From: Spirodela intermedia | Taxonomy: Eukaryota; Streptophyta; Magnoliopsida; Alismatales; Araceae | NCBI GenBank assembly: GCA_902729315.2 | Contig: LR746265.1 | Span: forward strand, 7,869,392-7,933,391 | Direction: 5' to 3' | DNA length: 64,000 nucleotides | Translations under genes and position numbers: made by a program | Notes under the pieces: generated by a model | What the model was told of the DNA's origin: nothing | The model's input: only the letters and a program-made list of their open reading frames with translations | The model's database searches: none | Shown here: positions 23,509 to 33,599 of the stretch, piece after piece | How the letters are laid out: each line of letters begins with the position of its first letter | Numbering within the stretch: the stretch's first letter is position 1

Positions 23509-26500
23509 TCAATTTCCCACCATGGGCAACATAGCAATTAGCTCATCTCCACATTCTCTGATCTTTATCTCCATCACTTCGCCAGATGAAGGCAAGATGT
23601 CACAGCAGTGGCGTCTTGGAGCTACCAACTGAAAATATCCAACAAATGAAATCAGAATCCACATAAGAATACAAGAAACAACTGAAAAAAGGACCTCCCA
23701 AATTAAGCCGTGCATTGGAACACCTGGAATGAATGAAATAACCTGAACCTTCAGATGGTAGAGCTTTCAGTAGACAGCATAGGCTTCAATTACTTTTAAT
23801 TGGTAACTTTACTCAAGATTGAAGAGGTAGGGAGCACACAATAGTTCTACACAAGCTTGGTATCATATAGGGCTTCTCCTTCGAAACTAATTGTTCATTT
23901 CCTCATATGTTCATCTCTCTTCATATTTCTTTCCTACTTGGCACCATATCATTATCTATTTTTAGAAGCAAAAGGACAACCACAAGCTGGGAATCGACAG
24001 AATGATAGAGAAAAAGACCAGTTCATCACCTGACCACTCCCAAGAAAGAGAAACCGAGAGGAAACCTTGATTCTCTTCAAATTCATTGATGTCCTGTTTC
24101 CAAGGCAGCTTTCTGTGGTGTGCCTGCTATAATTGGTGTATATTTCATCCACACCAAAAGCTACACCTTCTAGGAAGAAAATGGCAGGCCTTGCACAGGG
24201 ATCCTTGGGAAATGCCCTCGTGTTGAACATATAATGACTGGAAGAAGCACTACGGCCTCTTTTCCATGGCATAAATGTCTTCTGCCAGGTAAGAACGTCA
24301 CGAAGAAGATGATTTCCACTGAAGACTTGAACTGCATAACCCCATGATATAGACACTGTCTGCAATGCCAACCGGTCGTAGCAAACTGTTTGCTGAAGAA
24401 TTCTTCCTGGATCAGCTGCCACAGCTGTGAATAGGTGCTCTAGCGCTTGTACCCTATCCATACCAGGAAAGATGGGCTCCACGTTATCCAAGTGGTGAAG
24501 TGATACCAGAGGCGTCAGAGGATGGGCAGTCAACATTCCGAAGATATCACCACGGAGATCAACCTAACCCATGATCCAAGAAAAAAACACAGTTCAGGAA
24601 AACATTTCCTGAAAAGAGGAATTTATTTACCCCATTTGTTCCATAATTCGGCAAAAAATAGAAAGGTCTATACTCAATGGAATGTATGGCGCAACTTAAA
24701 TAAGAGAACAACACTGAGAAGAGGTCAAATGAGAACCTGGAAGAAGAGATTTCATTCGTCTCATTTGCTAAACTCAAAATAGAATGAAACTTTAAGTAAT
24801 GTTCTGAGATGTACCCGAAGCTGATTCTTCTGATCATGCATTAAATATAAAATAGAAAGAGTATATAAAGGAATTAGATCGCTTTCCCTCTTATACTTTT
24901 ATTATAGTATTTAACACTCGTCATTCAATGTGGGACTATTCTTCCAATGCAAATGACCTCACGACAGAGGACGAGCTCTAGGTTATGATGTCGTGACAGA
25001 GAACCAGTTCATGTAACTTAAAACTACTGGGTAATGTGTAGTGCACTTGCATAAGTTTTAACAATAGGACTAAATAGTTCCGCACAATGGTGGGATGAGA
25101 CAATTATGCTTGCTATATGAATAATGATCTAACTATGTTTTTACAAGTCTCATTCAATTTGAAATAATTCTACACAAGCCAATGAAGTCACAAGCAACAG
25201 TAAACCAAAGATTAGGGATAACCTCCTGAAAGAAACAGTTCAACCAACCTAAAACCAATGGGTCATGAATGGCATATGTTCGTCGGTTCTATCTCCAGGA
25301 GCCGAAAATTTCATACAGTACAGGATAGAAATGTTATGCTAAGTTATTGTATTTTAGTTATGGTAGCTAGCTACGAAAATGAAGCTAGAACTGAGGATGA
25401 ACCCTTGAGTTGCGAGGCTATGTTGAAGAGTCAGTTCATCGAAATCAAAAACCAATGGGTAATAAGCAGTGTGTACTATAATGAATTATAACCACATGAT
25501 ACGACAGTGTCACAAAGTATTGGGACTAGAAAATTAATGCTCGTATCTCAAATAATGATCAAATCCTTATGCTCGTGTTTTTTTTACAAGAGGAAGAAAA
25601 ATGGATTTGGAGAAACGATGGTGAATTCTCATCAAGTTCTTGTGAAAAGCAGGGAACGAGATGAAGAGAGATGAACATGTGGAGATAGTTTTCTAGGAAT
25701 AGATTTCTGCGACCTGATGGAAGCCGAGATCCCGCGTCAGCCCCACGCCGAGCTCCGCCAGGCATGAGAAGATCCTCGCATCACTGCCGTAGAGGTGGGC
25801 GTAACGTACCAGGCAAGAGTCCAGAACGCGGGCCAGCGCCCTCGCCAGCGGCCAGCTCAAGGCGAATCCGCCGCCGCCGAAGGCCATGTCGAAGGAATAC
25901 TTCTCGTTCTGCACCACGGCTTCGGAGCTGCTCCCGACGTAGTGCCACTGCTCCCAGTCGTGCCTCCGAAGCGTCGCCGCCAGATTCTCCGGGAAAAAGA
26001 CGGTGTCGTCGTCCCCAAGCACCACCCACCGCACCCCTTCCATGCCCTCGGCTGCGCCGACGAGCTCTCTCGCCACGCGCGCCACGCGTACGGCCGACCG
26101 CAGGCCGCCGCCGGGGAAGGTGTACGGAAGCCCGGAGACGTCGGCGGAGATGCGGATTGGCGGCTCGCTCGCGTTCACGTTCGCGTTCACGTTCGCGGTC
26201 GCGTCCTCCACGGAAAGGGGGGAATCGAGGAAGACGAAGCCCCTCATGCGGGAGGTATCCCACCAGGAGCGGATGTACCGGCGGCGGTGAGGGAAGGACC
26301 GGGCGGAGGAAGCGAGGCCGAAGACGAGGTGCCGCACCGCCGTCGGTGCCGCGCCGGAACCATCGCCGACGCCGCCGGTGTGGCGGAGCGGAAGAGTGTC
26401 GGAGAGGAAGCCGGGGGATGGACAGGGAGAAGGGCGGGGGAGGATGAGAATGAAGACGGAGATGAAGAGGAAGAGGGAGGAGACCAGAAGAAGGAAGTTG

Positions 26501-26538
26501 GCCTTGCCGGCGAGCCTGGTGAACGAAGACGGCAGCAT
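23509..26538 (-). CDS. Fringe-like beta-1,3-glycosyltransferase, DUF604 family
   Basis: Predicted type II Golgi membrane glycosyltransferase; substrates of plant DUF604 proteins are mostly unknown. Three exons on the minus strand: 26538-25714, 24563-24066 and 23628-23509, all with GT-AG introns in phase 0, giving 480 aa, normal for the family. The start is the ATG at 26538; a longer open frame exists upstream but begins with GTG. Residues 1-12 are cytosolic, 13-33 a membrane helix. The Fringe-like domain has RSWWDTSRMRGFVF (90-103), the DxD motif GDDDT (175-179) in WVVLGDDDTVFFP, and AFGGGGFALSWPLA (219-232). Exon 2 adds HHLDNVEPIFP, ISWGYAVQVF and MFNTRAFPKDPC. Exon 3 carries the family terminus APRRHCCDIL. 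It is divergent from the cyclin gene with 689 bp between start codons. Intron 2 contains a dispersed repeat reaching the splice donor. Confidence 0.93.
23951..24066. repeat. Dispersed ~115-bp repeat, copy 2 (in DUF604 intron 2)
   Basis: It aligns with 1709-1840 from ATCTATTTTTAGAAG to GAGGAAACCTT. It ends almost exactly at the exon 2 splice donor (minus-strand AAG/GTTTCC at 24066/24065), so the repeat supplies the donor GT and the first ~110 bp of the intron. Confidence 0.7.
24900..25560. repeat. Degenerate repeat in DUF604 intron 1
   Basis: Words of a known plant-repeat style recur: AACC.AAAACCAATGGGT (near 25245 and 25448), GTTCAT..AACTTAAAAC..CTGGGTAATG (near 25012-25038), GGGACTA and TCTCAAATAATGATC. 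AATGTGGGACTA occurs near 24926. It looks like an old, scrambled insertion within the 1150-bp intron 24564-25713. Family not identified. Confidence 0.45.
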
Positions 26539-27227
26539 GTCTTTCGAAGCTTCGCCGGAAGGGAAGGCGGGATGGCCGGCGGTCTGGGCTGCTCCTCCGG
26601 CGGGAATGATCAAAAGAAGGAAAGAAGCTCTCGAATGGTCCCCCACAGAAAACCTTCATTAAGTTTCAGGGTCACCGATTTAAGTTTGATTTACCACCAG
26701 TTTAGCTCGATTTTGACTCTCTCTCTCTCTCTCTCTATCTCTCTCCCCTGCCTCGAAGAAATCCTTCTAAAACGTATCTTTCTCTATCTGTCTGTGTGTG
26801 TGCGTCTCTCTCTCTCTCTCCCCTGCCTGGAAAAAATCCTCCTAAAACTTCTGTCTCTCTCTACCTCAGTCCACTCTCTCTCTAACTCTCCTGTCTCTCA
26901 CCTCTCCCCCTCTTTCTCTCTCTCTCTCTCTCTCGCTATTTCTCTATCTCCGCCCCCCCTCCCCGCCTCGAAGAAGAAATCCTTGGATCTCTCTCTCTCT
27001 CACTATCCGTCACCGCGTGGCCACTATGTCTTCGCCCTGGCAGGAAGGAATCCTTTAAAAACGTGGACTGGACTCTCAGATAACCCACAGGTGGACTGAG
27101 TCGGCCCTCCTGCCCACTGCGGACGGATAGAGAACCCCCACCCGGAAGAAGAGCCCACACAGATATCTAGCGAGAGAGAGAGAGAGAGAATGGGAGAGGA
27201 AACGGTGGCGGCGACCCACAGCTGGCG
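26539..27227. promoter_or_regulatory. Shared divergent promoter region, DUF604 gene and cyclin gene
   Basis: 689 bp separate the two start codons. From about 26710 to 27015 the plus strand is dominated by (CT)n runs, with a roughly 60-70 bp repetition of CTCCCCTGCCT.GAA.AAATCCT.CTAAAAC (near 26745 and 26820). A short (GA)n run lies at 27173-27189. Pyrimidine-rich leaders are usual for plant genes. I saw no confident TATA box. Shared regulation is inference from the arrangement. Confidence 0.5.
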
Positions 27228-28002
27228 ATGCCTATAGCGAGCGGCGGCGAGGACGCCGTCGGCCCGGCGGCGACGCCGAGGGTTCTCGTGGCGCTGACCG
27301 TCGCGCTCGAGCGGCTGGTGGCGCGGAACGACGAGCTGGCGGCTGCGCTGGAGGAGGAGCGGCGGCGGAGAACAAAACCGGCGGCAAGAGGGGCTCTGGA
27401 CGTGTTCCGGGCGGCGAGGGTGCCGAGCATCAGCGTGGGGAGGTACCTGGAGCGGCTGTACCAGTACTCGGACTGCAGCCCCTCCTGCTTCGTTGTGGGC
27501 TTCGCCTACATGGACCGCCTCGCCCACCGCCACCCCTCCTCCCTGCTCCTCTCCGTCAACGTCCACCGCCTCCTCCTCGCCTCTCTCCTCGTCGCCTCCA
27601 AGGTCCTCGACGACGTGTAAGCAAGCGCTCCCAATCTTCTCTTTGCCGGCCCTCTTTCTTGTGCTTACGGCGGTAGTGGCGATGTGCAGGCACCACAGCA
27701 ACGCGTTCTACGCGAAAGTGGGGGGAGTGAGCACGGCGGAGCTGAACAGGCTGGAGCTGGAGCTGCTGTTCCTGCTGGACTTTGGGGTGACGGTGGGGGC
27801 GAGGGCCTTCGAGGGCTACTGCCTGCACCTGGAGAAGGAGTTGCTCTGCAACTCCGGCGGCGGCGGGGAGCGCCGCCGAGGCTCTGGCGGGAGGGACGGG
27901 GTCGGCCGGGGACTCACGCCTCCCAGCAACGGAGCGGCCGGGGAAGAGAGCGATACGCCGTGGAGCCGCTTCTCCTCGCCTTCCCCGCCCAACTCCTTCT
28001 GA
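27228..28002 (+). CDS. P-type (U-type) cyclin
   Basis: Plant P/U cyclins resemble yeast PHO80-like cyclins and bind A-type CDKs; some link phosphate or hormone state to the cell cycle. Two exons, 27228-27616 and 27690-28002, with a 73-bp GT-AG intron (phase 2), give 233 aa, usual for the family. The cyclin box spans about residues 65-165: SISVGRYLERLYQYSDCSPSC, then FAYMDRL, VNVHRLLLASLLVASKVLDD up to the splice, HHSNAFYAKVGG (131-142) after it, and AELNRLELELLFLLDFGVTV. The tail is Gly/Arg/Ser-rich and not conserved. The ATG at 27228 precedes the conserved PRVLVALTVALERLVARND start. The gene is very GC-rich. It lies between a (CT)n-rich upstream region and a (GA)n-rich downstream array. Confidence 0.94.
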
Positions 28003-28079
28003 ATCCTCGCTTTGCTGACTCCAAACTCCATGCGACGCCGCCTTGGAAACCCGCTAATCTTTCGCCTCGTCAATTTGTC

Positions 28080-28480
28080 GGAGAAAGAGAGAGCGAGAGA
28101 GAGAGAGATAAAGAGCAAACAGCTAGAGAGAGGGTGAGAGAGAAAGTGCGAGAGAGAGAGAGAAAGTGCGAGAGAGAAAGGCAGAGAGAGACACAGAGAT
28201 GAAGGGAAAGAGAGAGATAGAGAGAGAGAGAGAGAGAAAGAGAAAGGCAGAGAGACACAGAGATGAAGGGAAAGAGAGAGATAGAGACAGAGAGAGAAAG
28301 GCAGAGAGACACACAGAGATGAAGGGAAAGAGAGAGATAGAGACAGAGAGAGAAAGGCAGAGAGACACACAGAGATGAAGGGAAAGAGAGATAGAGAGAG
28401 AGAAAGAGAGAGAGTACGGCAGAGAGAGACAGAGATGAAGGGGAAGAGAGAGAAAGAGAGAGAGAGAGAAATAAGATACA
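28080..28480 (+). repeat. Purine-rich (GA)n minisatellite, about 56-64 bp units
   Basis: Almost pure GA over 400 bp. The word GAGATGAAGGG recurs at 28196, 28260, 28316, 28372 and 28432, so units are 64, 56, 56 and 60 bp. Two central units are nearly identical (each with GATAGAGACAGAGAGAGAAA and AGGCAGAGAGACACACA). It starts 78 bp after the cyclin stop codon and may be in its 3' UTR. Confidence 0.93.
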
Positions 28481-29686
28481 AGGATTATTAGATGATCACG
28501 AGACCAGAGAACATGGAGAAATTACTATTTACACGGCATATTTATTACTTCGAATTTAATCATCAATCCGAACTATACACAAATGCACATCCCGGAATAA
28601 ATAAATACCCAGCAGCAGCCTGTACAAGGTCAGAGAACAGCTGGAGAAGAAAGAATAGCAGTCAACGCCCCATGATGTATGGTCATCTGCAGATAAACAT
28701 ACATGAACCAAGGTGAAGAAATAAAATGAAAATCGGCTATTTACCCGGAAAATATACATCATTTAATAATAATAACCCATCGCAAAAATTAATCAGAACA
28801 AGAACAGTAGCACAATAGAAAGAACAACCTAAAAAAAATGGACTTTGCCTTTGACCTGCGCTCATGTTCTTAAAATCATGCTGTAATAAAAAAAAATGAT
28901 TTTCTCTTTAAAGGAAGATAATTTTTGAACTGATCGTCATGAACGTGGGAAAGAAATATAGACAATTTTTTCAAGGTCAAACCATGGCTATTATCATCAC
29001 CATCGTCATCCAGCTTCCAGCTACTTGTCATTGACTTTATCCCCTATATTTCCCATGTATTATTCATCATTACTTTGTAGTTATTTCATGAGTAACTAGG
29101 GAACATACATAGACGAAATGGTCATCACCACGTTCCTTTCTTTCCAACTACTCAAATACCAAGATTTCCATCACAAATACAAAGGCCCAAGGTCAAAGGC
29201 AAAAGGTCAACGCCCCAAGTCTTTCATTCAATGAAACTTCTACACATTTTCTTCCTTATTTCCATCGCATCTAATATATGCAGGATCTTGTGAATTTCTT
29301 CCTCGCCTCACCCTCTTTTGGGCAAATCCTACAGTAGAAATTTCTCAGATTCCTTGTACGTTTTTCAGGTATGCACCACCACGTCCATTTTTTCTTCTTC
29401 CATCTAATCCTTGAGCTCTCTTAAGACCTACTTTCTTTTTCCTTTTTTCCCCTGTAACTTGGCATCATCTCTGCGGTCAATTATATCTTGGCAAGGTCAA
29501 CGCCTTTCCTTTTTCGTCTCCACTGGTGTATGGCAGCCCCCTCTAATTACCATTAGTCAGTGTATGGATGTCTAACACGGCCATCCTAAGAAAAAGTCAA
29601 AAGACCGCCGCAAAAATAACCCTGTGGTATCAAAGATTAGTCCACTTTGCTTCTTCATTTTGGGGGGAAAAAAACGAATTTTGACC
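28481..29686. other. Convergent intergenic region with a W-box cluster
   Basis: No gene is supported. Between about 28850 and 29697 there are at least ten TTGAC/GTCAA cores (near 28851, 28976, 29032, 29192, 29207, 29475, 29496, 29595, 29681 and 29692). Two of them sit in near-identical GGCAA.AGGTCAACGCC contexts. TTGAC is the core of the WRKY-binding W-box. Confidence 0.6.
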
Positions 29687-32600
29687 CTAGTTTGACTTTC
29701 TCTGCTTGCAAAAAAGTAACAACTGGACTAAAAATAGAAGGCAAGTGTGTCTCAGTGGAAAAAGGAAACAGCTTGCAGATGAAAACGAAAACGAGCTTTC
29801 ATGGGTAATCAGTGGTTGGAACCTGTGCATTTGGAGAGACTCAAAGACCGGTATCAGACCCTTTGCCCTGGCCTCAATCGCACGAGATGGGATCTGTTCT
29901 ACACCAATCTCCCCCCCAGAAAGACCATCCACATACAGTGACATGTCGAATTCCACCCAAGCATGGAAGGAGATCTGTCAAGAACTTCACAGGGTCAGAA
30001 GAAGAAGCAGTGCAGCAGGGGTGCATATCCAGATGCTTCAGGCGATTACCTCGGATTTCACCCAGAGAGGAGTCTTAGCTGCATGAGTACACAACTCAAC
30101 CTCAGAGATATACAAATGCTGCCTTTCTTCAGCAGCAAGGACCGGCTTAGCAGCCTCACCGGCCCCTTTTCTCATAACTTTATGAACAGGTTTAGCACTG
30201 CCTCCACTGCCATGATCACCATATATGTCCACGTTATCGCCTCTATCTCTTCTATTCTGCTTATGACAGATATCCCATTTTTGGGTTGCCTCGACGACTA
30301 ATACAGCACCAGACCCCTGGGTAGGCTCGTAGATGGCCGTGTCTGGTCTAGAGATATCCCCATTAGCCATGTGAGACAGCACATACTGTACCACACAACC
30401 CGAAGGCGAAAATACCAGCAGATGATGGTTCTTCCTCAGCGAGCTGGGTTCTGGGTGATCATCAACACCACTGCAATTGTGGAAAGCTGAAGCAATGGCA
30501 CCAGAGAATGGGCTGATCCTCCCAGTAGCTGCTGCAGCCGCACCATTCACAGCGCTTCTCCACCAATTACTTCCATTCCTTATTCTGCTCACAACTGATA
30601 GTGTGACAGGAAGGGAGCGGCCAGAACTGTTTGGATATGGAGCTGCTGTTCTTGCCAATGGGCCCAAACCACCAGTGCCACTCACACCAGGATCTGTGGC
30701 ACTTTCCGACGGTGGAATGGCAAAAAGATGGCTGGTTCCACGTGAGGAGCTGATCATGATCCACTGGCTGTCACTGCTGAAGCTAATGTCGTGTATAACC
30801 TGAAGCCAAAGAGAAACAATGCGCCATAAATGCTTTCTTCTCGGAGAAAGAACCATCCTACAACATTAAATCAGAAGGAATCAAGGGTGCAGCCTCTACC
30901 GCATTGGTCACCCCGCGCTGCAACTTGTATAGATGCATATACGAAAAGACCCCCTTCTCAGATCCGGTCGATCCTCCATGAAAAGGGGACACAATGCAGA
31001 AGACGTTCATGTTGTGGCCAAGAACAGAAGCGGTTAATAGTAGAGTCCCACTTGGATCGAAGCATAGTGCAGCAATCGGATTCGTATGCGCTCTAAACTG
31101 CACCACGACAGATTTTGAAAGAAGATCTCGGACAATAACCTGCGTGTATTAATAAGAAATAAATCTTGAACAAGCTGATAAGAAAATAATAGTAAGGTGA
31201 CTGCAATATTAAGGAGGCATCAGACAGACATAGTGAGCAAACTATCACCATTCCAGAACTATTGTCGTCTTGAAAATATCCATCGATCGAGCCATTTGTC
31301 TTCAGCTTTAGAGTCCCTCGTTCACCACTGCTGCCATCAGGCAGGAGCTCTGAGCAGTACTTGGACAATTTCTTGTAGCCAATGTCTCCAAGCGTCACTA
31401 AACCCGAGACCACCTGCTTCCTGGATTCTTTTGCATAGTGTGCGACAAGGCTCCCATTTGACGAGCTCGGCAGGCTTGTTGAAGGAGCCAGATGTTCTGG
31501 GCTCACACGACCACTGTCTGGAACCAGAACTGGGCTGCCACTGTATGCTAGCCACCTGGTACCCACTGCAAGAGGTCCATATGCCACGCTTCCCGAGATA
31601 ATGGGCCTTGAAGCCACTGGGTAAGTGAGGATAGTGTATTCCCTCTCCAGGGTTGCAGCATCAAAGCAATGAATCTGCAGAATGAGAATTGGCATAAGAG
31701 GTCATAGTGAAGCAATTACAAACCCACAGAGAGTTATGTCCATGCCCACCTGATTGGCCTGAGAAACAGCCACAACACGTGGGCTGCAGCGGATAGTGTA
31801 GACGGCCGATGCGAAATCCAGGCTATGGACATAGGCATGGGCCTTCAAGGAATAAAAATGGACAGAGCTGGAAGCAGCAGGGCTGCCATCCGTCAACTTC
31901 TGATGATGTTCACTGTTTCTGCTGCCCCCAGGAAGGGAACTGTCACCAGCAATGGCCAGCAATGGATGGGCATCAGCAAACCTATCCTCATACCGCATGG
32001 CTGATGCTGGCCTTCTCTGCATTTGCAGGAATGAAACTGGGCCGTCATGTCTGGATACCAGCTGATGCACATCATCCGCCTCTTCCACATCCCAGACCTG
32101 AAACCCAGAGCTATAGCCCAGCAGCAAAACCTGCCGAAGAATGCCACCCTCGGCTTCTAGCTTGTCGAATCCAGCCCACTGGACCTGAAAGAAATGATCC
32201 AACGCACCTGTGGGTAAAGAACCATTTTTTTTTCATGCTTAGGATGGCTGAAAGCTCACACTTGTCATTCTGGCGCTCCAAAAATTCAAAAATATTCAAT
32301 AAAAAGAAACCTATCAAGCCCAAATTTTAGTAAATCTTTCAATGAAAAAAAAATTCAATGAACTAAAATCGACTGGTCAGATGCGGGTGATAGTTTTCTT
32401 TTGAGGAAGTATATGAGAAGATTCGAAACGCAGAGCATTTTTACTGTAACCCGCCAACTCTTTGGCGTCCTAGGATAATGCTATTGAACACAATCAATCG
32501 CCCACATGAAGTAATTGCGCTTCAAAATCTTCATCGATCGCATCTTCAACGGAAGAAAGGTAAACAAATCTGGGAAATTAACCAAGCGGAATGGGATTAC

Positions 32601-32981
32601 TATATATATATATATAGGAGGGAGACGCCTTGGTCTGGAACGAGCTCCTCCCTAGTAATGTCTCTCCGGGTCTCAATACTTTAATTGACCAGAGTCCACT
32701 GTTCGTTGTCATCTTTTGCGAAGAAGGGTTTTCATGGAATTGGCGCGGAATTTGGCAGGGGTTGAACTCCGGAAGGAAAAGTGCACGGGTACCTGATCGT
32801 CTTCCCGCTCAACGATAGACGACGCGACCGACGCCCCTGCTGACTTAACCGTTGATGCTACACTAGAGGCTCCGGACGAGACGATCCTCAGGTAGCCCGA
32901 TACGCTGCGGAGCGAGAAGAAACCACCTCCCTTGCCCGTCCGTGGCGCTCCTCCCTGTATCCTCGGCGCGTCGTTCCTCAT
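29687..32981 (-). CDS. ATG18: Autophagy protein ATG18 (PROPPIN with BCAS3 domain, ATG18f/g/h type)
   Basis: WD40-propeller protein of the ATG18/WIPI family, which binds PI3P on autophagic membranes; the f/g/h group has an added BCAS3 domain. Six exons, all phase 0 and GT-AG: 32981-32793, 32184-31750, 31674-31249, 31139-30900, 30799-30050 and 29974-29687, giving 775 aa. The N terminus has the family's YLRIVSSGASSVASTVKSAG (30-49). Exon 2 begins VQWAGFDKLE, with the blade sequence GFQVWDVEE. Exon 4 has GMVIVRDLLSKSVVVQFRAH across the junction, CFDPSGTLLLTAS, and LQRG (423-426) where yeast Atg18 has FRRG. Exon 5 holds ISSSRGTSHLFAI and the BCAS3 part with GCVVQYVL and HLYISEVEL. Exon 6 has IEARAKGLIPVFESLQ, after which the predicted tail resembles non-coding sequence, so the exact 3' end is unsure. 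A 118-codon upstream frame overlaps the start. Confidence 0.92.
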
Positions 32982-33219
32982 CCCCCGTCGCCCAACCCGC
33001 CGGAGCCCCCACAGCGGGGAGCGAAGCCGATACCGAGGAAGAAGAAGAAGCAAAAGTAGAAGGAGAAGAAGCAAAAAGAGAAGGAGAAGAAGCAAAAATA
33101 GAAGGAGAAGAAGCAAAAGAAGAAGAAGAAGAAGAAGCAAAAGAAGAAGCAAAAGAAGACGTCAAAGAAGAAGACGAAGAAAAAGGGATTTGTGGCCCAA
33201 TCCCGAGTGTTGAGCTCAT
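32863..33219 (-). other. Upstream ORF overlapping the ATG18 start codon
   Basis: An ATG at 33219 opens a 118-codon frame ending at 32863, 118 bp past the ATG18 start at 32981 and in another frame. It encodes a Ser/Ala/Phe-rich sequence, with FASSPS-type repeats, from the (CTT)n tract. I saw no other ATG on this strand between 33219 and 32981. If the leader is transcribed and unspliced, it would be expected to lower ATG18 translation. Coding for a useful peptide is doubtful. Confidence 0.5.
33030..33180 (+). repeat. (GAA)n / 18-bp minisatellite in the ATG18 5' leader
   Basis: Units of the form GCAAAA.TAGAAGGAGAA (18 bp) repeat about four times from 33048, then break into pure GAA. On the ATG18 sense strand it is a CTT/CTTTTGC pyrimidine tract. 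Confidence 0.9.
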
Positions 33220-33419
33220 GAACCCTAGCTTCTACCAGGTCGAAAGGAACAGCTAGCAGAGCTAATACCGGGTCGCCGTCACCCCATCCATCAACAGATT
33301 GGATCAACAAAAAGCGAAGGCGTAAGGGCGTGTGCCGCCGCCTGCGTTCCTCTCACGGCAGAGGAAGGGAGGAAGCTTGAACAATACATAATAAATTAAT
33401 AGATATCCACGAGAACGCG

Positions 33420-33570
33420 GAGGCCAATGGAGACTAACGGCTCTTCATATATATGTATATTAGATTAAGAAGGTTATTAACCGGGCCGGGCCCGACCCTG
33501 GCTCTATTACTAAGGCCCGGTCCCATTTCCCGCCCCCAAAAAGCCCGAAAATATGGACTCCAAGATGGAC
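33420..33570 (-). promoter_or_regulatory. Probable ATG18 promoter
   Basis: On the minus strand a TATA-like stretch (TATACATATATATGAAG, about 33446-33462) lies roughly 470 bp from the ATG18 start codon. Just upstream of it are GGCC-rich boxes (GGGCCGGGCCCG near 33482-33495, AAGGCCCGGTCCCA near 33513-33526), resembling site II elements found before plant housekeeping genes. TSS position is inferred. Confidence 0.4.
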
Positions 33571-33599
33571 AAGGGCCTCGCCAAACCAGCCGGAAGTAT

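Noticed and set aside
25795-27099. 434-codon plus-strand open frame across DUF604 exon 1 and the (CT)n region
   Set aside because: It starts with GTG, is the antisense shadow of a strongly supported GC-rich exon, and ends in low-complexity Ser/Leu repeats encoded by CT runs.
27816-28481. 221-codon minus-strand frame rich in LSLSLS
   Set aside because: Simple translation of the (GA)n minisatellite, overlapping the cyclin exon on the opposite strand.
32709-33152. 147-codon minus-strand frame beginning with a poly-Leu run
   Set aside because: Only its part from the ATG at 32981 is real (ATG18 exon 1). The poly-Leu part lacks an ATG and is repeat translation.
32942-33256. Plus-strand acidic Glu/Ala repeat protein (104 codons)
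   Set aside because: It starts with GTG and translates the (GAA)n leader repeat antisense to ATG18. No homologue type or splice support.
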